64,000 bases of DNA from Candidatus Defluviilinea gracilis. Its GTDB lineage: Bacteria; Chloroflexota; Anaerolineae; Anaerolineales; Villigracilaceae. This document shows, in pieces, positions 8,241 to 18,000 of this stretch. The position numbers were made by a program, and so were the translations under genes. Under the pieces are notes generated by a model. That model saw only the letters and a list, made by a program, of their open reading frames with translations. It made no database searches and was not told the origin of the DNA. Position 1 is the first letter of the stretch; every line of letters begins with the position of its first letter. The DNA is taken from contig JADJWS010000007.1 in assembly GCA_016716235.1 (NCBI GenBank), forward strand, positions 248,001 to 312,000. Direction: 5' to 3'.

Positions 8241-9530
8241 ATGCCGAAGAAAAAATCGCCCGGTATGCCCGTTCAGAAAATATTGAGAAAAATCCGCCCG
8301 GAGTGGATCAAGCACGTAGGGCGCGACCTTGCGCGCGGCATGGATGTGCGCGCCGGGTTCGAACAACAACTGGACCGTTTTTTCGACCTGCTCGAACAAT
8401 CGGTGACGACAGGCGACCCAGCCTGGATGGATTCGATCCTGCTCGATTGGGCAAAATCTTCCACCGAAACGAATCTCGAAGAAGGACTGTATCACGTATC
8501 GTTCATCATCAACCGAATGATCGCGCTGACCATTCAGGTGGCGAACGAAACCCTGACCAAACAACAATCGATCGATCTGCTCGCTGCGATCATCCCCGTG
8601 TATACCTATGGCTTGGGCGTGGTGGCGCGTTACGAAATGGAAACGCGCGTGGCGCACATTTCCGATGAAATGCAACGAGTGCAAAAGCAACTCGAACGCA
8701 TCGACCGCAGTAAATCCGCGTTTATCTCGGTGGCGGCGCATGAATTGAAAACTCCGCTGACGCTGATCGAAGGCTACGCTTCGATGATGGACGACCTGGC
8801 GCGTGACGCCAGAGACAGCGGCATGGGGAAGTTGCTTGCCGGCGTAAATATCGGCATCGGGCGTCTACGCGCCATTATCGACGATATGATCGATGTTTCG
8901 ATGATCGACAACAACCTCCTGCGGCTCAATTTCCAACCAGCCCAGGTTGGGCAGATCGTAGATGTATTGCGGAAGGAGGCTGAGCCGGTCATGCAGTCGC
9001 GCCGACTTCAGATCGACGCAACCGAATTCGAAGGAAGCCGCCAGTGGATTTATGTCGATACCCAACGCATCACACAGGCGCTCCGCAACGTGATCAACAA
9101 CGCGGTGAAATACACGCCGGATAACGGTAAAATAACCATAAGCGGACGCATGTTGCCCGGGTTCATTGAAATCGTTGTCGAGGATACAGGCATCGGCATT
9201 TCACAGGAGCACCAATCCATTATCTTCGAGAAGTTTGGGCAGGTCGGAAGCGTCGGGTTGCACTCCAGCGGCAAAACCAAGTTCAAAGGCGGAGGACCCG
9301 GCTTGGGGCTTTCCATCACCCGCGGAATCCTGGAAGCGCACGGCGGAGCCATCTGGGTCGAATCGCCTGGGTATGATGAAAAGGCGTATCCGGGTTCCAC
9401 ATTCCATATCCTGATCCCTGCGCGCACAGAATCTGCCGACCCCGAAATGAGCCGCCTGTTCGATACACTTGAAAAGAAGTTTAAACCGAATGTCGAAACG
9501 AATACCTCAACCCACAACACCGCCTCGTGA
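8241..9530 (+). CDS. cytosolic sensor histidine kinase
   Basis: I choose ATG 8241, preceded by AAGGTG eight bases upstream, over the TTG two codons earlier; the product is 429 residues. Residues 1-150 are a helical input region without recognised family features, ending in a coiled coil. They are followed by HisKA with H167 in VAAHELKTPLTL and a complete HATPase domain (NVINNAVKYTP, VEDTGIGIS, GGGPGLGLS). There is no membrane segment. A TACAAT at 8212-8217 directly after the previous stop could be its own -10 box. The partner regulator is not nearby. Confidence 0.9.
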   Translation: MPKKKSPGMPVQKILRKIRPEWIKHVGRDLARGMDVRAGFEQQLDRFFDLLEQSVTTGDPAWMDSILLDWAKSSTETNLEEGLYHVSFIINRMIALTIQVANETLTKQQSIDLLAAIIPVYTYGLGVVARYEMETRVAHISDEMQRVQKQLERIDRSKSAFISVAAHELKTPLTLIEGYASMMDDLARDARDSGMGKLLAGVNIGIGRLRAIIDDMIDVSMIDNNLLRLNFQPAQVGQIVDVLRKEAEPVMQSRRLQIDATEFEGSRQWIYVDTQRITQALRNVINNAVKYTPDNGKITISGRMLPGFIEIVVEDTGIGISQEHQSIIFEKFGQVGSVGLHSSGKTKFKGGGPGLGLSITRGILEAHGGAIWVESPGYDEKAYPGSTFHILIPARTESADPEMSRLFDTLEKKFKPNVETNTSTHNTAS

Positions 9531-10848
9531 AAAAGCCTTTCTCGTGGGGGTCGATATTTACCAGCAAAAACATCACTTGCCCCTCGAAGATTCGTTGAGC
9601 GAATTAGAGTTATTGGCTGATACCGCCGGGCTCGATGTGGCTGGCTCATTGACTCAAAAACTCGATAAGCCGCACGTCAAAACATATATCGGACCAGGCA
9701 AAGTGGATGAATTGAAAATGCTTGTCGAGGAGACGGGCTCGCAGGTCATCCTCTTCGACGACGAACTATCCCCGCGCCACCAACGCGAATTGCAAGAGGC
9801 AATCGGAAGAAATGTCCGCGTATTGGATCGCACGGCATTGATCCTCGATATTTTTGCCCTGCACGCCCACACCAAAGAAGGCATGTTACAGGTGAAACTG
9901 GCGCAATACGAATATTACCTGCCGCGCCTCACCGGGCAGTGGACGCACCTCGAACGACAGGCAGGCGGAGGCGGCGGGCGCGCCGGTTCCACCGGGGGCG
10001 TCGGCTTGCGCGGACCCGGTGAAACGCAACTCGAAGTAGATAAACGCGCCATCCGCCGCGAGATCGCGCACCTCAAAAAAGAGCTCGAAAAAGTCAGCGC
10101 GCACCGTCAACGTTACCGCGCCCAACGAAAACGATCGCGCATCCCCACGGTAGCCCTCGTGGGTTACACCAACGCCGGCAAATCCACCTTGTTGAACAAG
10201 ATCGCCAAAGCGGATGTGTACGTGGCGGACCAATTATTCGCCACCCTCGACCCCACCACCCGCCGCGTGGAATTACCCGGCGGCTATCAGTCATTGATGA
10301 CAGACACGGTCGGTTTCATTCAAAAGCTCCCCACAGCGCTGGTCGAGGCGTTCCATGCAACCCTGGAAGAAATTTCGGAAGCCGATTTGTTGTTGCACGT
10401 GGTGGATATTTCGCACCAGAATGCGCTCAATCAATTTAACTCTGTTCAACAAACTCTCGAGGAACTCGGAGCGCGGCATATCCCCGTGATCACCGCCTTG
10501 AACAAAGTGGATAAACTTCGCAATCCGGAGTCGGCGCGCGAGGTGACGAGTCGCTTCCCCAAAGCCGTGGCAATTTCAGGTCTGACCGGAAGCGGCGTGA
10601 AGGATCTGTTGAGCCTCATCCAGGAAGAACTGTACGAAACATACGCGCCCATCCGCGTGCGCTTGCCGTATCAACAGGGCGGCTTGATCTCGCTATTCCA
10701 CGAAGCGGGTCAGGTGGAACTGGTTGAACATGGTCGCGGCGGCGTGTTGATGCAGGGGCGTATTCCCGGGCGGCTGGTGGCGCAATTCAGCGGCTGGGAA
10801 GCAGGCGAAAATCATCATGAAAACGAAATGGAAGAAGAGGATGTATGA
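9490..10848 (+). CDS. hflX: ribosome-associated GTPase HflX
   Basis: The gene overlaps the kinase end by 41 bases. The first ATG in frame is at 9490; a TTG seven codons earlier is less likely. The 452 residues contain the HflX N-terminal domain, the glycine-rich family segment (GGGGGRAG to LRGPGETQLE), a coiled helical linker, and a TRAFAC G domain with G1 GYTNAGKSTL, G3 DTVGFIQKLP and G4 NKVDK. HflX binds the 50S subunit and splits stalled 70S ribosomes under stress. Length and motifs are normal for the family. Confidence 0.95.
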   Translation: MSKRIPQPTTPPREKAFLVGVDIYQQKHHLPLEDSLSELELLADTAGLDVAGSLTQKLDKPHVKTYIGPGKVDELKMLVEETGSQVILFDDELSPRHQRELQEAIGRNVRVLDRTALILDIFALHAHTKEGMLQVKLAQYEYYLPRLTGQWTHLERQAGGGGGRAGSTGGVGLRGPGETQLEVDKRAIRREIAHLKKELEKVSAHRQRYRAQRKRSRIPTVALVGYTNAGKSTLLNKIAKADVYVADQLFATLDPTTRRVELPGGYQSLMTDTVGFIQKLPTALVEAFHATLEEISEADLLLHVVDISHQNALNQFNSVQQTLEELGARHIPVITALNKVDKLRNPESAREVTSRFPKAVAISGLTGSGVKDLLSLIQEELYETYAPIRVRLPYQQGGLISLFHEAGQVELVEHGRGGVLMQGRIPGRLVAQFSGWEAGENHHENEMEEEDV

Positions 10849-11054
10849 ACTGGCTTTCGAAACTGGTCGATAGCGCTTCGAATTATTTTGCCCATCGCAA
10901 AGGTCTATTGCCGATGGTTGGAATCCTGCTCGTGATCGTCAACTTCATCCTCCCGTTTATCTTCGGGTTGAACCTGATCACCGGCAGTAACTTGTTTTTG
11001 CATCTTGGCGTGATCGTCGCAATTTTTGGTTTTTTGCTTGCGTGGGCGTTGTGA
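10845..11054 (+). CDS. small two-helix membrane protein
   Basis: The 69-residue ORF starts with ATG overlapping the hflX stop (ATGA), strong evidence that it is translated. After an amphipathic N-terminus (about 1-18) there are two hydrophobic segments, about 22-42 and 47-67, joined by a short loop containing TGSN. I do not recognise the family. The layout of a short helix followed by a hairpin is common in small inner-membrane proteins. The gene ends 10 bases before the convergent murI stop. Confidence 0.7.
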   Translation: MNWLSKLVDSASNYFAHRKGLLPMVGILLVIVNFILPFIFGLNLITGSNLFLHLGVIVAIFGFLLAWAL

Positions 11055-11064
11055 AGCCGCGCGC

Positions 11065-11889
11065 CTATCGGATGCGTTCTTCATCGACCCATTCGGCGTG
11101 ATGGACAACCGCCTCCGCGCCCAACAATACAGGCAACAAGGACTGTAGCGTTTTGACATTGCCAGACGTGAACAACTCGACGCTTCCGCCTGCGGAGGCT
11201 GGATTCACAAGCCCGCCCGCCTCGAGCAGACGTTTCGTCTGTTTCGCCACAGCGGGCGCCGGGTCGATCACCCGGACCTTTTCCCCCACAATTTGCTCGA
11301 TCAGCGGAATGACAAAGGGGTAATGCGTGCAACCCAGCACCACCGTGTCGATGTTTTTCTCAAGCATCGGAAGCAGGGCGTCCTCCAGGATCTGTCGCGT
11401 TTCTTTTCCGTCGAGATTCCCCTGCTCGATCTGTTGAACCAGCCCCGGGCACGTGTGCTGAAACAAATCCACGCCATTGCCGAACCTCTCCACCACCGAT
11501 GTATACAACGCGCCCTGAAACGTTGCCGGTGTGGCAAGCACCCCAACTCTGCCGGTCTGCGTGCGCTCTGCGGCAGGTTTGACCGCGGGTTCCATGCCTA
11601 CGAATTGAATCTCGGGAAATTTTACGCGCAAGTCCTTCAGCGCCGCGGCAGACGCGGTATTGCATGCTACAACAATGATTTTTGCCTGTTGTTGGATCAG
11701 AAAATTTGTAATCGCTTCTGAAAATCGTCCGATTTGTTCCATCGGGCGCGGACCGTAGGGGATATGAATCTGGTCGCCAAAATATACGACTGGCTCGCCG
11801 GGCATAAATCCGCGAATGGCTCGCAGGATCGACAGCCCTCCAATGCCGGAATCAAATATCCCGATCGGTAAGTTGGGTTTGAAATTCAT
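11065..11889 (-). CDS. murI: glutamate racemase
   Basis: The 274 residues have the full family layout: D13-S14 in IFDSGIGGLS, catalytic C76 in VACNTASAA and the second catalytic cysteine C186 in LGCTHYPF. The enzyme interconverts L- and D-glutamate for peptidoglycan precursor synthesis in the cytoplasm. It is convergent with the hflX cluster. A 329-base gap separates it from the upstream permease gene, so it probably has its own promoter there. Presence of murI implies that this organism makes D-glutamate and therefore peptidoglycan. Confidence 0.95.
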   Translation of the reverse strand: MNFKPNLPIGIFDSGIGGLSILRAIRGFMPGEPVVYFGDQIHIPYGPRPMEQIGRFSEAITNFLIQQQAKIIVVACNTASAAALKDLRVKFPEIQFVGMEPAVKPAAERTQTGRVGVLATPATFQGALYTSVVERFGNGVDLFQHTCPGLVQQIEQGNLDGKETRQILEDALLPMLEKNIDTVVLGCTHYPFVIPLIEQIVGEKVRVIDPAPAVAKQTKRLLEAGGLVNPASAGGSVELFTSGNVKTLQSLLPVLLGAEAVVHHAEWVDEERIR

Positions 11890-12218
11890 ATGTCAAAGTC
11901 TGATTACCTTGCACAATGGTTTTGGGGACGCAGACCGCGCAGCGCGCTGATTTTCGCTGATGTACTGGTGTTACGCGCCGTCCCGAGTAAGGTGATCAAT
12001 GTCAAAGTATAAACGGTAACCTTGCGCCATCCGGTCGTCGGAACAGGGCAAACGCATTAGAAATTCACGATGCTTAAAACTTGGCGTTTTGTTCGCGATT
12101 CCGCTAATCTCAGTCAAACTGCGTGAATTTTTCCGAGAATGATTAGCGCGAATTCGCGAGGAATAGCGGGCAAAAAAACCCACAGGCCGATTACCCTAAT
12201 CGTCGGACACAACTGAGG
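11890..12218. other. intergenic region with no supported gene
   Basis: These 329 bases contain only a 70-codon reverse frame (11971-12183) that is rich in Arg, Ser and His and has no ribosome binding site or recognisable family. The DNA includes palindromic, low-information stretches such as GCGCGAATTCGCG near 12147 and CGCGCAGCGCGC near 11938. It looks like decayed or repetitive intergenic sequence. A murI promoter is expected here but I cannot point to one with confidence. Confidence 0.45.
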
Positions 12219-13160
12219 TCAGTGTTTGTAGTAATCCGATGGAAAATCGGGAGGCTGTAACCACCCTAACAGCCCGTGTGGATGGGGCGGACGCGGACTC
12301 GGCTTCTCGAACCACACCAACAGGAGGCTGACGCCCAACCCGCATACGCCCAGCCATTGCGTGTTGGTGAGGCTTTCGCCCAACAACAAGTGGCTGAACG
12401 AAACTGCTACGATCAATTCGGCTAACCCAAGCAAAGCTGTTTGCATTCCGCCAATGTGCTTCACTCCCAGAAAAAGGAACAGGCGGGACGCAAAGGTCAC
12501 CCCGGTCAATAGCAGTACGGGAATCCAAGGCGCGGTATCTTGCGGCAGGGTGTGGTCGAAAATGACGTAGGCGGGAACTACCACAGCGCTCATTGCGATG
12601 AGCGTATACACGGTCACTGTCGGCGCGGGAACATCGTAGAGCACCCGTTGGTTGATGGGGAGATGGAGGGCATACATCGCCGCCGCGACCAGCATGAATA
12701 TAACGCCGATAATGTCGATACGACCGGCAATTCCCTGGGTGAGGAAATAGGTGGAGATGCCGGCTACTCCAATGCGCATGAATGTCAGTTTGGACGGGGC
12801 TTGACGATCCAACTGAAGCCAGAACGCCACAAAAAAGGGATATAACGAATATAGCATTTGGGCAACGCTGGCTGGCAGTCTGCTCAACCCAATGTAATAA
12901 AAAATCGAACCAATCCCATTGATTACCCCGGCGAGCGTTGTGATATACAACGCGGCAGGATAGATGTAAAGAAATTTTCGCCTGATGATGGCAAGGATGA
13001 TAATTAATAACAACGCCGCCAAACTGGTGCGCAACGCCACCACGCCGAGCGGCGAAAATTTATCTGCCCCCATGGCGGCTTTGCCGAACACCGGCGCGAG
13101 CCCCAAAAAAAATGCGGAAAACAGCGCCGAGTTAATGCCTGTAATTCGTCCTTTGTGCAT
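12219..13160 (-). CDS. EamA/DMT-family permease, ten transmembrane helices
   Basis: The 313-residue protein consists of two repeated five-helix halves, roughly 8-140 and 150-290, with the typical second-half ending FSHLLLGESLTNTQWLGV. This is the drug/metabolite transporter fold. Members export amino acids, nucleosides or other metabolites, and the substrate cannot be read from sequence. The tail after residue 290 is proline- and histidine-rich and cytoplasmic. It starts 57 bases downstream of the threonine-synthase-like gene; if co-transcribed, export of a related amino acid would be a reasonable guess only. Confidence 0.85.
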   Translation of the reverse strand: MHKGRITGINSALFSAFFLGLAPVFGKAAMGADKFSPLGVVALRTSLAALLLIIILAIIRRKFLYIYPAALYITTLAGVINGIGSIFYYIGLSRLPASVAQMLYSLYPFFVAFWLQLDRQAPSKLTFMRIGVAGISTYFLTQGIAGRIDIIGVIFMLVAAAMYALHLPINQRVLYDVPAPTVTVYTLIAMSAVVVPAYVIFDHTLPQDTAPWIPVLLLTGVTFASRLFLFLGVKHIGGMQTALLGLAELIVAVSFSHLLLGESLTNTQWLGVCGLGVSLLLVWFEKPSPRPPHPHGLLGWLQPPDFPSDYYKH

Positions 13161-13217
13161 GAGGTTCTCGCCCGTGCTGAATGCCTTCCATCCCGCACCG
13201 CAGAGTGGAAAGGCGTT

Positions 13218-14879
13218 CTAGCCGATCAATGCCCGAACTTCCTGCAGGAATTCGTCGTTCAAGAAATCGCCCTTTTGCATGAGGGATTGAATTTGCCCTT
13301 GCAGTCTGCTTTTTTCGTTAACGGTCAACTCCTTGGCTGTGGCAACAATAACAGGGATATTCGCGGTTTTTGGATTGCCGCGTAACACATCCAATACCGC
13401 GAATCCGTCCATTTCTGGCATCATCAAGTCCAGAATAACAATGTCCGGATGTTCTTTGTTGATTAGATTGATGGCATCGCGCCCATCCACTGCCTCAAAG
13501 ATTTCAAAATCGCCTTGCGATTGTAAGATGCGGCGTATTAAACGGCGCGCCTCGCCGCTATCGTCTACCACTGCCACACGCGGGAAGCGGCTGGGCGTCA
13601 CATTATTCAAAGCGGCGAGCAAGCCTTCCTGCGGAGTTTCCGCCTGCGCGAATTGCTCAGACAGGTTGACGTCGCGCGTCCAGTTATCGCCAAATAGAAA
13701 TTGCTCCGCCGGGAGCGTATGCCCGGTGCAATTGACAACGACAGAATCGGATGGCTTAATCACGCCAGACCGCACAAGTTTGAACAACCCGGCAAATGCC
13801 ACTCCTGCGGCGGGTTCGGCAGAAATGCCTTCGAGCTTTGCAAGCACATGCATGGCGCGGAACGCATCTTCGTCAGAAACGCTTTCGAAGATGCCGCGGG
13901 TTTCGATAACGCGCTCGCGCAACATGGTGTAGGTTCTGCCGGGGTCTCCCGTGGCAAGGGTTTCAATGCGCGTACTGGGCGAGAGCACCGGCTCAGCCTT
14001 TGCGAGTCCTTTTCGCCAGCCATCTACCATGGGCGCGCAACCATCGGCTTGGATGGGTACGATGGCTGGAATCCGATCGATCAGCCCAAGTTTTTTGAGT
14101 TCGAGAAAACCTTTATAGACTCCCAGCGGACCCATGCCGCCGCTCACTGCCTGAATGTACCAATCGGGCGTTTTCCATTTTGCGTCTTTTGATCCGCCGT
14201 TCAGTTGCGTGAATTGTTCAGCGATCTCGAACGCGATGGTTTTCATGGCTTCGACGGCAGTGATCGTGCGGGCGCCCATATCCTGATATAGCCCGCGTTG
14301 CAGGGCAAATTCTGCCGCAATTTTTTTCGCCTGGTCATAGGAGCCGGTGATTTTTACCACCTGGCTTCCATATAAGGCGATCTCTCGCATCTTGACTCCG
14401 GGAACGAGGCTGGTGACAAACGCCCATAGCTTGATCCCAGCCCGCGCGGCATACGCGGAGTATGCGATAGCCACATTGCCCGTGGATGCGGCGACCATTT
14501 CTGTGATGCCGGCTTCCTTCAGTGTGGCGATGGTGACCGCCGCTTGCCTATCCTTGAAAGAGGAGGTTGGTCCTTGCCGTTCATCTTTGATATACAGGTT
14601 GGGTAGACCAAGCATATTGCCCAGGTTTGCGGCTTGGATGAGAGGCGTGCCGCCCTCGCCGAGGCGCAGGGTTGGATTGGGATGATGGATGGGTAGAAGT
14701 TCGCGGTAGCGCCACAAGTCGAAGGCGCGATTCGCCAATTCGGAAGGGAAGGTTTTATTGACCTCGTTCAGGTTGTATTCCGCTTCGCGCCACTGGCTGT
14801 TGCAGTTTGGGCATTGCATGGAGTTAGGTGTAAAGGGCGCGGCGTGACCGCAATCCAGGCACCGGATGACAAATGACAT
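13218..14879 (-). CDS. threonine-synthase-like PLP enzyme fused to a CheY-type receiver
   Basis: One continuous 553-codon frame holds two domains. Residues 1-35 are a zinc-ribbon-like segment (CLDCG, CPNC). Residues 40-400 are a PLP fold-type II enzyme with LGEGGTPL, the PLP lysine K109 in TSSFKDRQA, the phosphate-binding ASTGNVA loop and QAVSGGMGP; this resembles bacterial threonine synthase. After a linker (about 400-432) comes a full receiver (about 433-553) with D439/D440, phospho-acceptor D484 in VILDLMMPEMDG and ATAKEL. The joint is not a stop-codon read-through; the frame is open across it. Phosphorylation control of the enzyme is inference. The neighbouring hybrid kinase is the obvious candidate partner. 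Confidence 0.88.
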   Translation of the reverse strand: MSFVIRCLDCGHAAPFTPNSMQCPNCNSQWREAEYNLNEVNKTFPSELANRAFDLWRYRELLPIHHPNPTLRLGEGGTPLIQAANLGNMLGLPNLYIKDERQGPTSSFKDRQAAVTIATLKEAGITEMVAASTGNVAIAYSAYAARAGIKLWAFVTSLVPGVKMREIALYGSQVVKITGSYDQAKKIAAEFALQRGLYQDMGARTITAVEAMKTIAFEIAEQFTQLNGGSKDAKWKTPDWYIQAVSGGMGPLGVYKGFLELKKLGLIDRIPAIVPIQADGCAPMVDGWRKGLAKAEPVLSPSTRIETLATGDPGRTYTMLRERVIETRGIFESVSDEDAFRAMHVLAKLEGISAEPAAGVAFAGLFKLVRSGVIKPSDSVVVNCTGHTLPAEQFLFGDNWTRDVNLSEQFAQAETPQEGLLAALNNVTPSRFPRVAVVDDSGEARRLIRRILQSQGDFEIFEAVDGRDAINLINKEHPDIVILDLMMPEMDGFAVLDVLRGNPKTANIPVIVATAKELTVNEKSRLQGQIQSLMQKGDFLNDEFLQEVRALIG

Positions 14880-15020
14880 GGAAATTGATTATCCTATTGA
14901 CGGTTGATGTAGGTGTGACTCAGGGATATTCTTCCGCGCCAGAGGCGTTTTGCGGAAGGCTTGAACGCCATCGAGCATTTTCCCTTAATAGTGGCAGGCT
15001 ATTGTACTCGGAAATCTCGC

Positions 15021-18000
15021 TTATGAAACCGCTCGACTCAACGCCTGTTCGATGGTGGTGATCAATTCGCCTTCTTTGAAGGAAGCCTTGGTGAGCAGGC
15101 GCTTTCCGAAATCCTTTAATTGGTTGAGTTGTTCGTTGGTCAAGCCGCCCCCGCTAACCACGAGCACGGGGATATTACGGAGCGATGGATTTTCTGTCAG
15201 CTTCTCTAGAATTGTGAACCCGTCGATTTCCGGCATAAAGATATCGAGGATGATGGCTTCTGGGGCTTTTGTCACGATCGCTTCCCAACCTTTCCGCCCG
15301 CCTTCAGCCAGGGTCACCTTGTAATGACCCTGCTCGGTAAGGATTTTTTCCATCAGGCGCAAGTCGTTCGGGTCATCGTCGATCACGAGGATTTCCTTGA
15401 TCGTGCCATCCTTGTCCAAACGGGTGAGCGCGTGAACAAGGTCTTCCTCAAGGATCGGCTTGATCAGGTAATCGGCGGCGCCGAGGCTGAATCCCTTGTT
15501 TGCCTGTTCGAGGATCGAGCAGACGATGATGGGAAAATCGCGGGTGGCAGGATCAGACTTCAAGTCGGTCAGAATCGCCCAGCCGTCCATTTCGGGCATC
15601 ATGATATCGAGCGTCACGGCAAATGGTTTGATGTCGAGTATGCGTTGTTTGGCGAGCGCGGGGTCGGTCAATGCGACCACGTGATAACCCTGCGGAGTTA
15701 GATAGCGTTCGTATAAGCCGATCACCTGCGGGTCATCATCGATGGCAAGGATGATTTTCCGGTCGAACGGTATTGTGTTGAGCGGCTGGTGGAATAACGG
15801 AACGGTGAACCAAAATGCCGAGCCTGCGTTCGCGTCGCTTTGAACGCCGATGCGCCCGCCGTGCAGTTGCACAAGATTGGCGCAAATCGACAGCCCCAGC
15901 CCGGAGCCGCCTGTTTTCCGCGTTGCCGATCCGTCTACTTGTGAAAACGCTTTGAAGAGTTTCTCCTGATCCTCGATTGAAATACCGGGGCCGGTGTCGA
16001 TGACTTTGATGAGCGCTTCCATATTTCCAGCCGGGCTTCGTTGAGTAACGGCTTCCACAGTGATCGAGCCTTCGTCGGTAAATTTGGAGGCATTCGACAG
16101 CAAGTTGATGAGCACCTGGCGGATGCGCATCGCGTCGCCGCGCACGGTGGGCATGCCAGACGCAACTTTCTGCACAAGTTGAATCGGTTTTTCTTTGACG
16201 AGACCCTTTGCCGTGGAAAGCACGCTTGTGACCATGTCTGCCAGGTTCACTTCTTCGAAGTTCAATTCCATCTTGCCTGCTTCGATGCGGGCAAGGTCGA
16301 GCACGTCGTTGATCAGACCTAGCAGGTGTTGTCCCGAGTTGTAGATGGCAGAGAGGTCTTGTTGTTGCATATCTGTGATGGGACCGTCGATCCCTTTTAG
16401 GATCACGCGCGAGAATCCGATGATGGAGTTTAGCGGCGTGCGCAACTCGTGGCTCATATTGGCGAGGAATTGACTCTTCAATTTGTCCACTTCGCGCAGG
16501 TCTTTAATGAGTTGCTGAGAGAGTTCGTAAGAGCGGGCATTATCGATCGCCACGGCAACTTGATCGCCTAACGATTGAAGCACGGAGATATCGTCTTCGG
16601 TAAACGCGTGGGTCTGCTTCGATTGAATATCGATGACGCCAACTGTGCGCTGACCGATCCGAAGTGGGATCGCCAGTTCGGAGCGGGTCTCCGGCAAGTG
16701 AGGGCTGGCTTGAAAGAGCGACTCTGCCGCCACATCTTCCACCAATTTGTATTTGCCGGTCTCTGCCACGGCGCCGATAATGGATTGGGGTCCAATCACA
16801 ATAGAATGATGAGCCGCCAATAATTTCTCGCCCGCGCTCCCTGTGGCGCCTTTCAGGGTGGCGTTGAACCCGGTTTCTTCCACGCTGTAAATGCCGGTGA
16901 AATAAAAATCGAAACCTTCGCTAATACGTTCCACAGACTTCCTAAAGATCGTGTCCAGGTCAAGCGTGGATGTGACAATTCTTCCGATCTCGGAAGACAT
17001 TGCAAGATAGGTGGTCCTGCGTTGCAGGGCTTCCTCGGATTTTTTGCGCTCGGTAATATCGCGCGCCACCCAGAACACTTCATTCTCGTTCAGTTTGGAA
17101 ATGTTCGCGAGGAACCAATAGTTTTGACCCTCGGCGGGCAATTGATATTCGATCTGAACGACGCTATTTGTGTCCAGCGCCTGGTGGATCGCCTGCCTGA
17201 AGGGTTTGTGAGTTTCCTCGGGAAGGATTTCGTCCATGCGCTGGCCCAGTAACTGTTCGGGGGGGCGAAACAGGCGCGAAGGGTTGGTAGGCGCGATACG
17301 AGTATAGCGGGTATCCCTGTCGATCACGAGCACCACATCCTGCATGGCTGAGAAAAGAACGCGCAACTCTTCCGCGTTTCTTTGTGTGTTTCCGAAAAGT
17401 GTCGAGTTTTGTACGGTGGTCTGGACTTGGGTAAGGATGGCTTCGATCAGGTTGTAATCGTGATCGGAAATACGGTGTTGAGGATCGGAGAAATCGATGC
17501 CTAATGTGCCGATCAAGTCTTTTCCGACGATTACGGGCCAGACGAACAGGCTTTGCGTGCCGCGCTCAGCCATCACATCGCGGATGTGAGCCGTAAGAGG
17601 GTTGTTCAACGTATCGTTGATGAACAATGGTTTTCGGGTTGAAATCACCTGTTCCGCGGTTGGGTTTCCCTGAATGGGTAATCGTATCCCGATCCCGCCT
17701 TTGCCATCCTCTGCTGGCGCGTCTGCCATGACGACAAGTTGGTTCGCCTCCTTGTCGATCAGCGCAATGCCTACATGCAGGGCGGAAGTGATATCCGCGA
17801 TCTCGTTTGCGATGGTTTGAAGGTTTTTGTTCAAATCCAGCGATTCTGATAGCTCGGTAACCAGCCGGTTGAGGCGGGCGGTATCTTCCACGCGACGGCG
17901 GGTCTCCTCGAAGAGTTTTGCGTTTTGAATAGCGATCGCTGTCTGGCTGGCAAACGACGTTAATAAGCGGAGGTCGTGTTCGTTGTATTTGTTGGGGGTG

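Noticed and set aside
11971..12183. 70-codon reverse frame between murI and the EamA gene
   Set aside because: No ribosome binding site, no family, and the DNA resembles degenerate intergenic repeat sequence.
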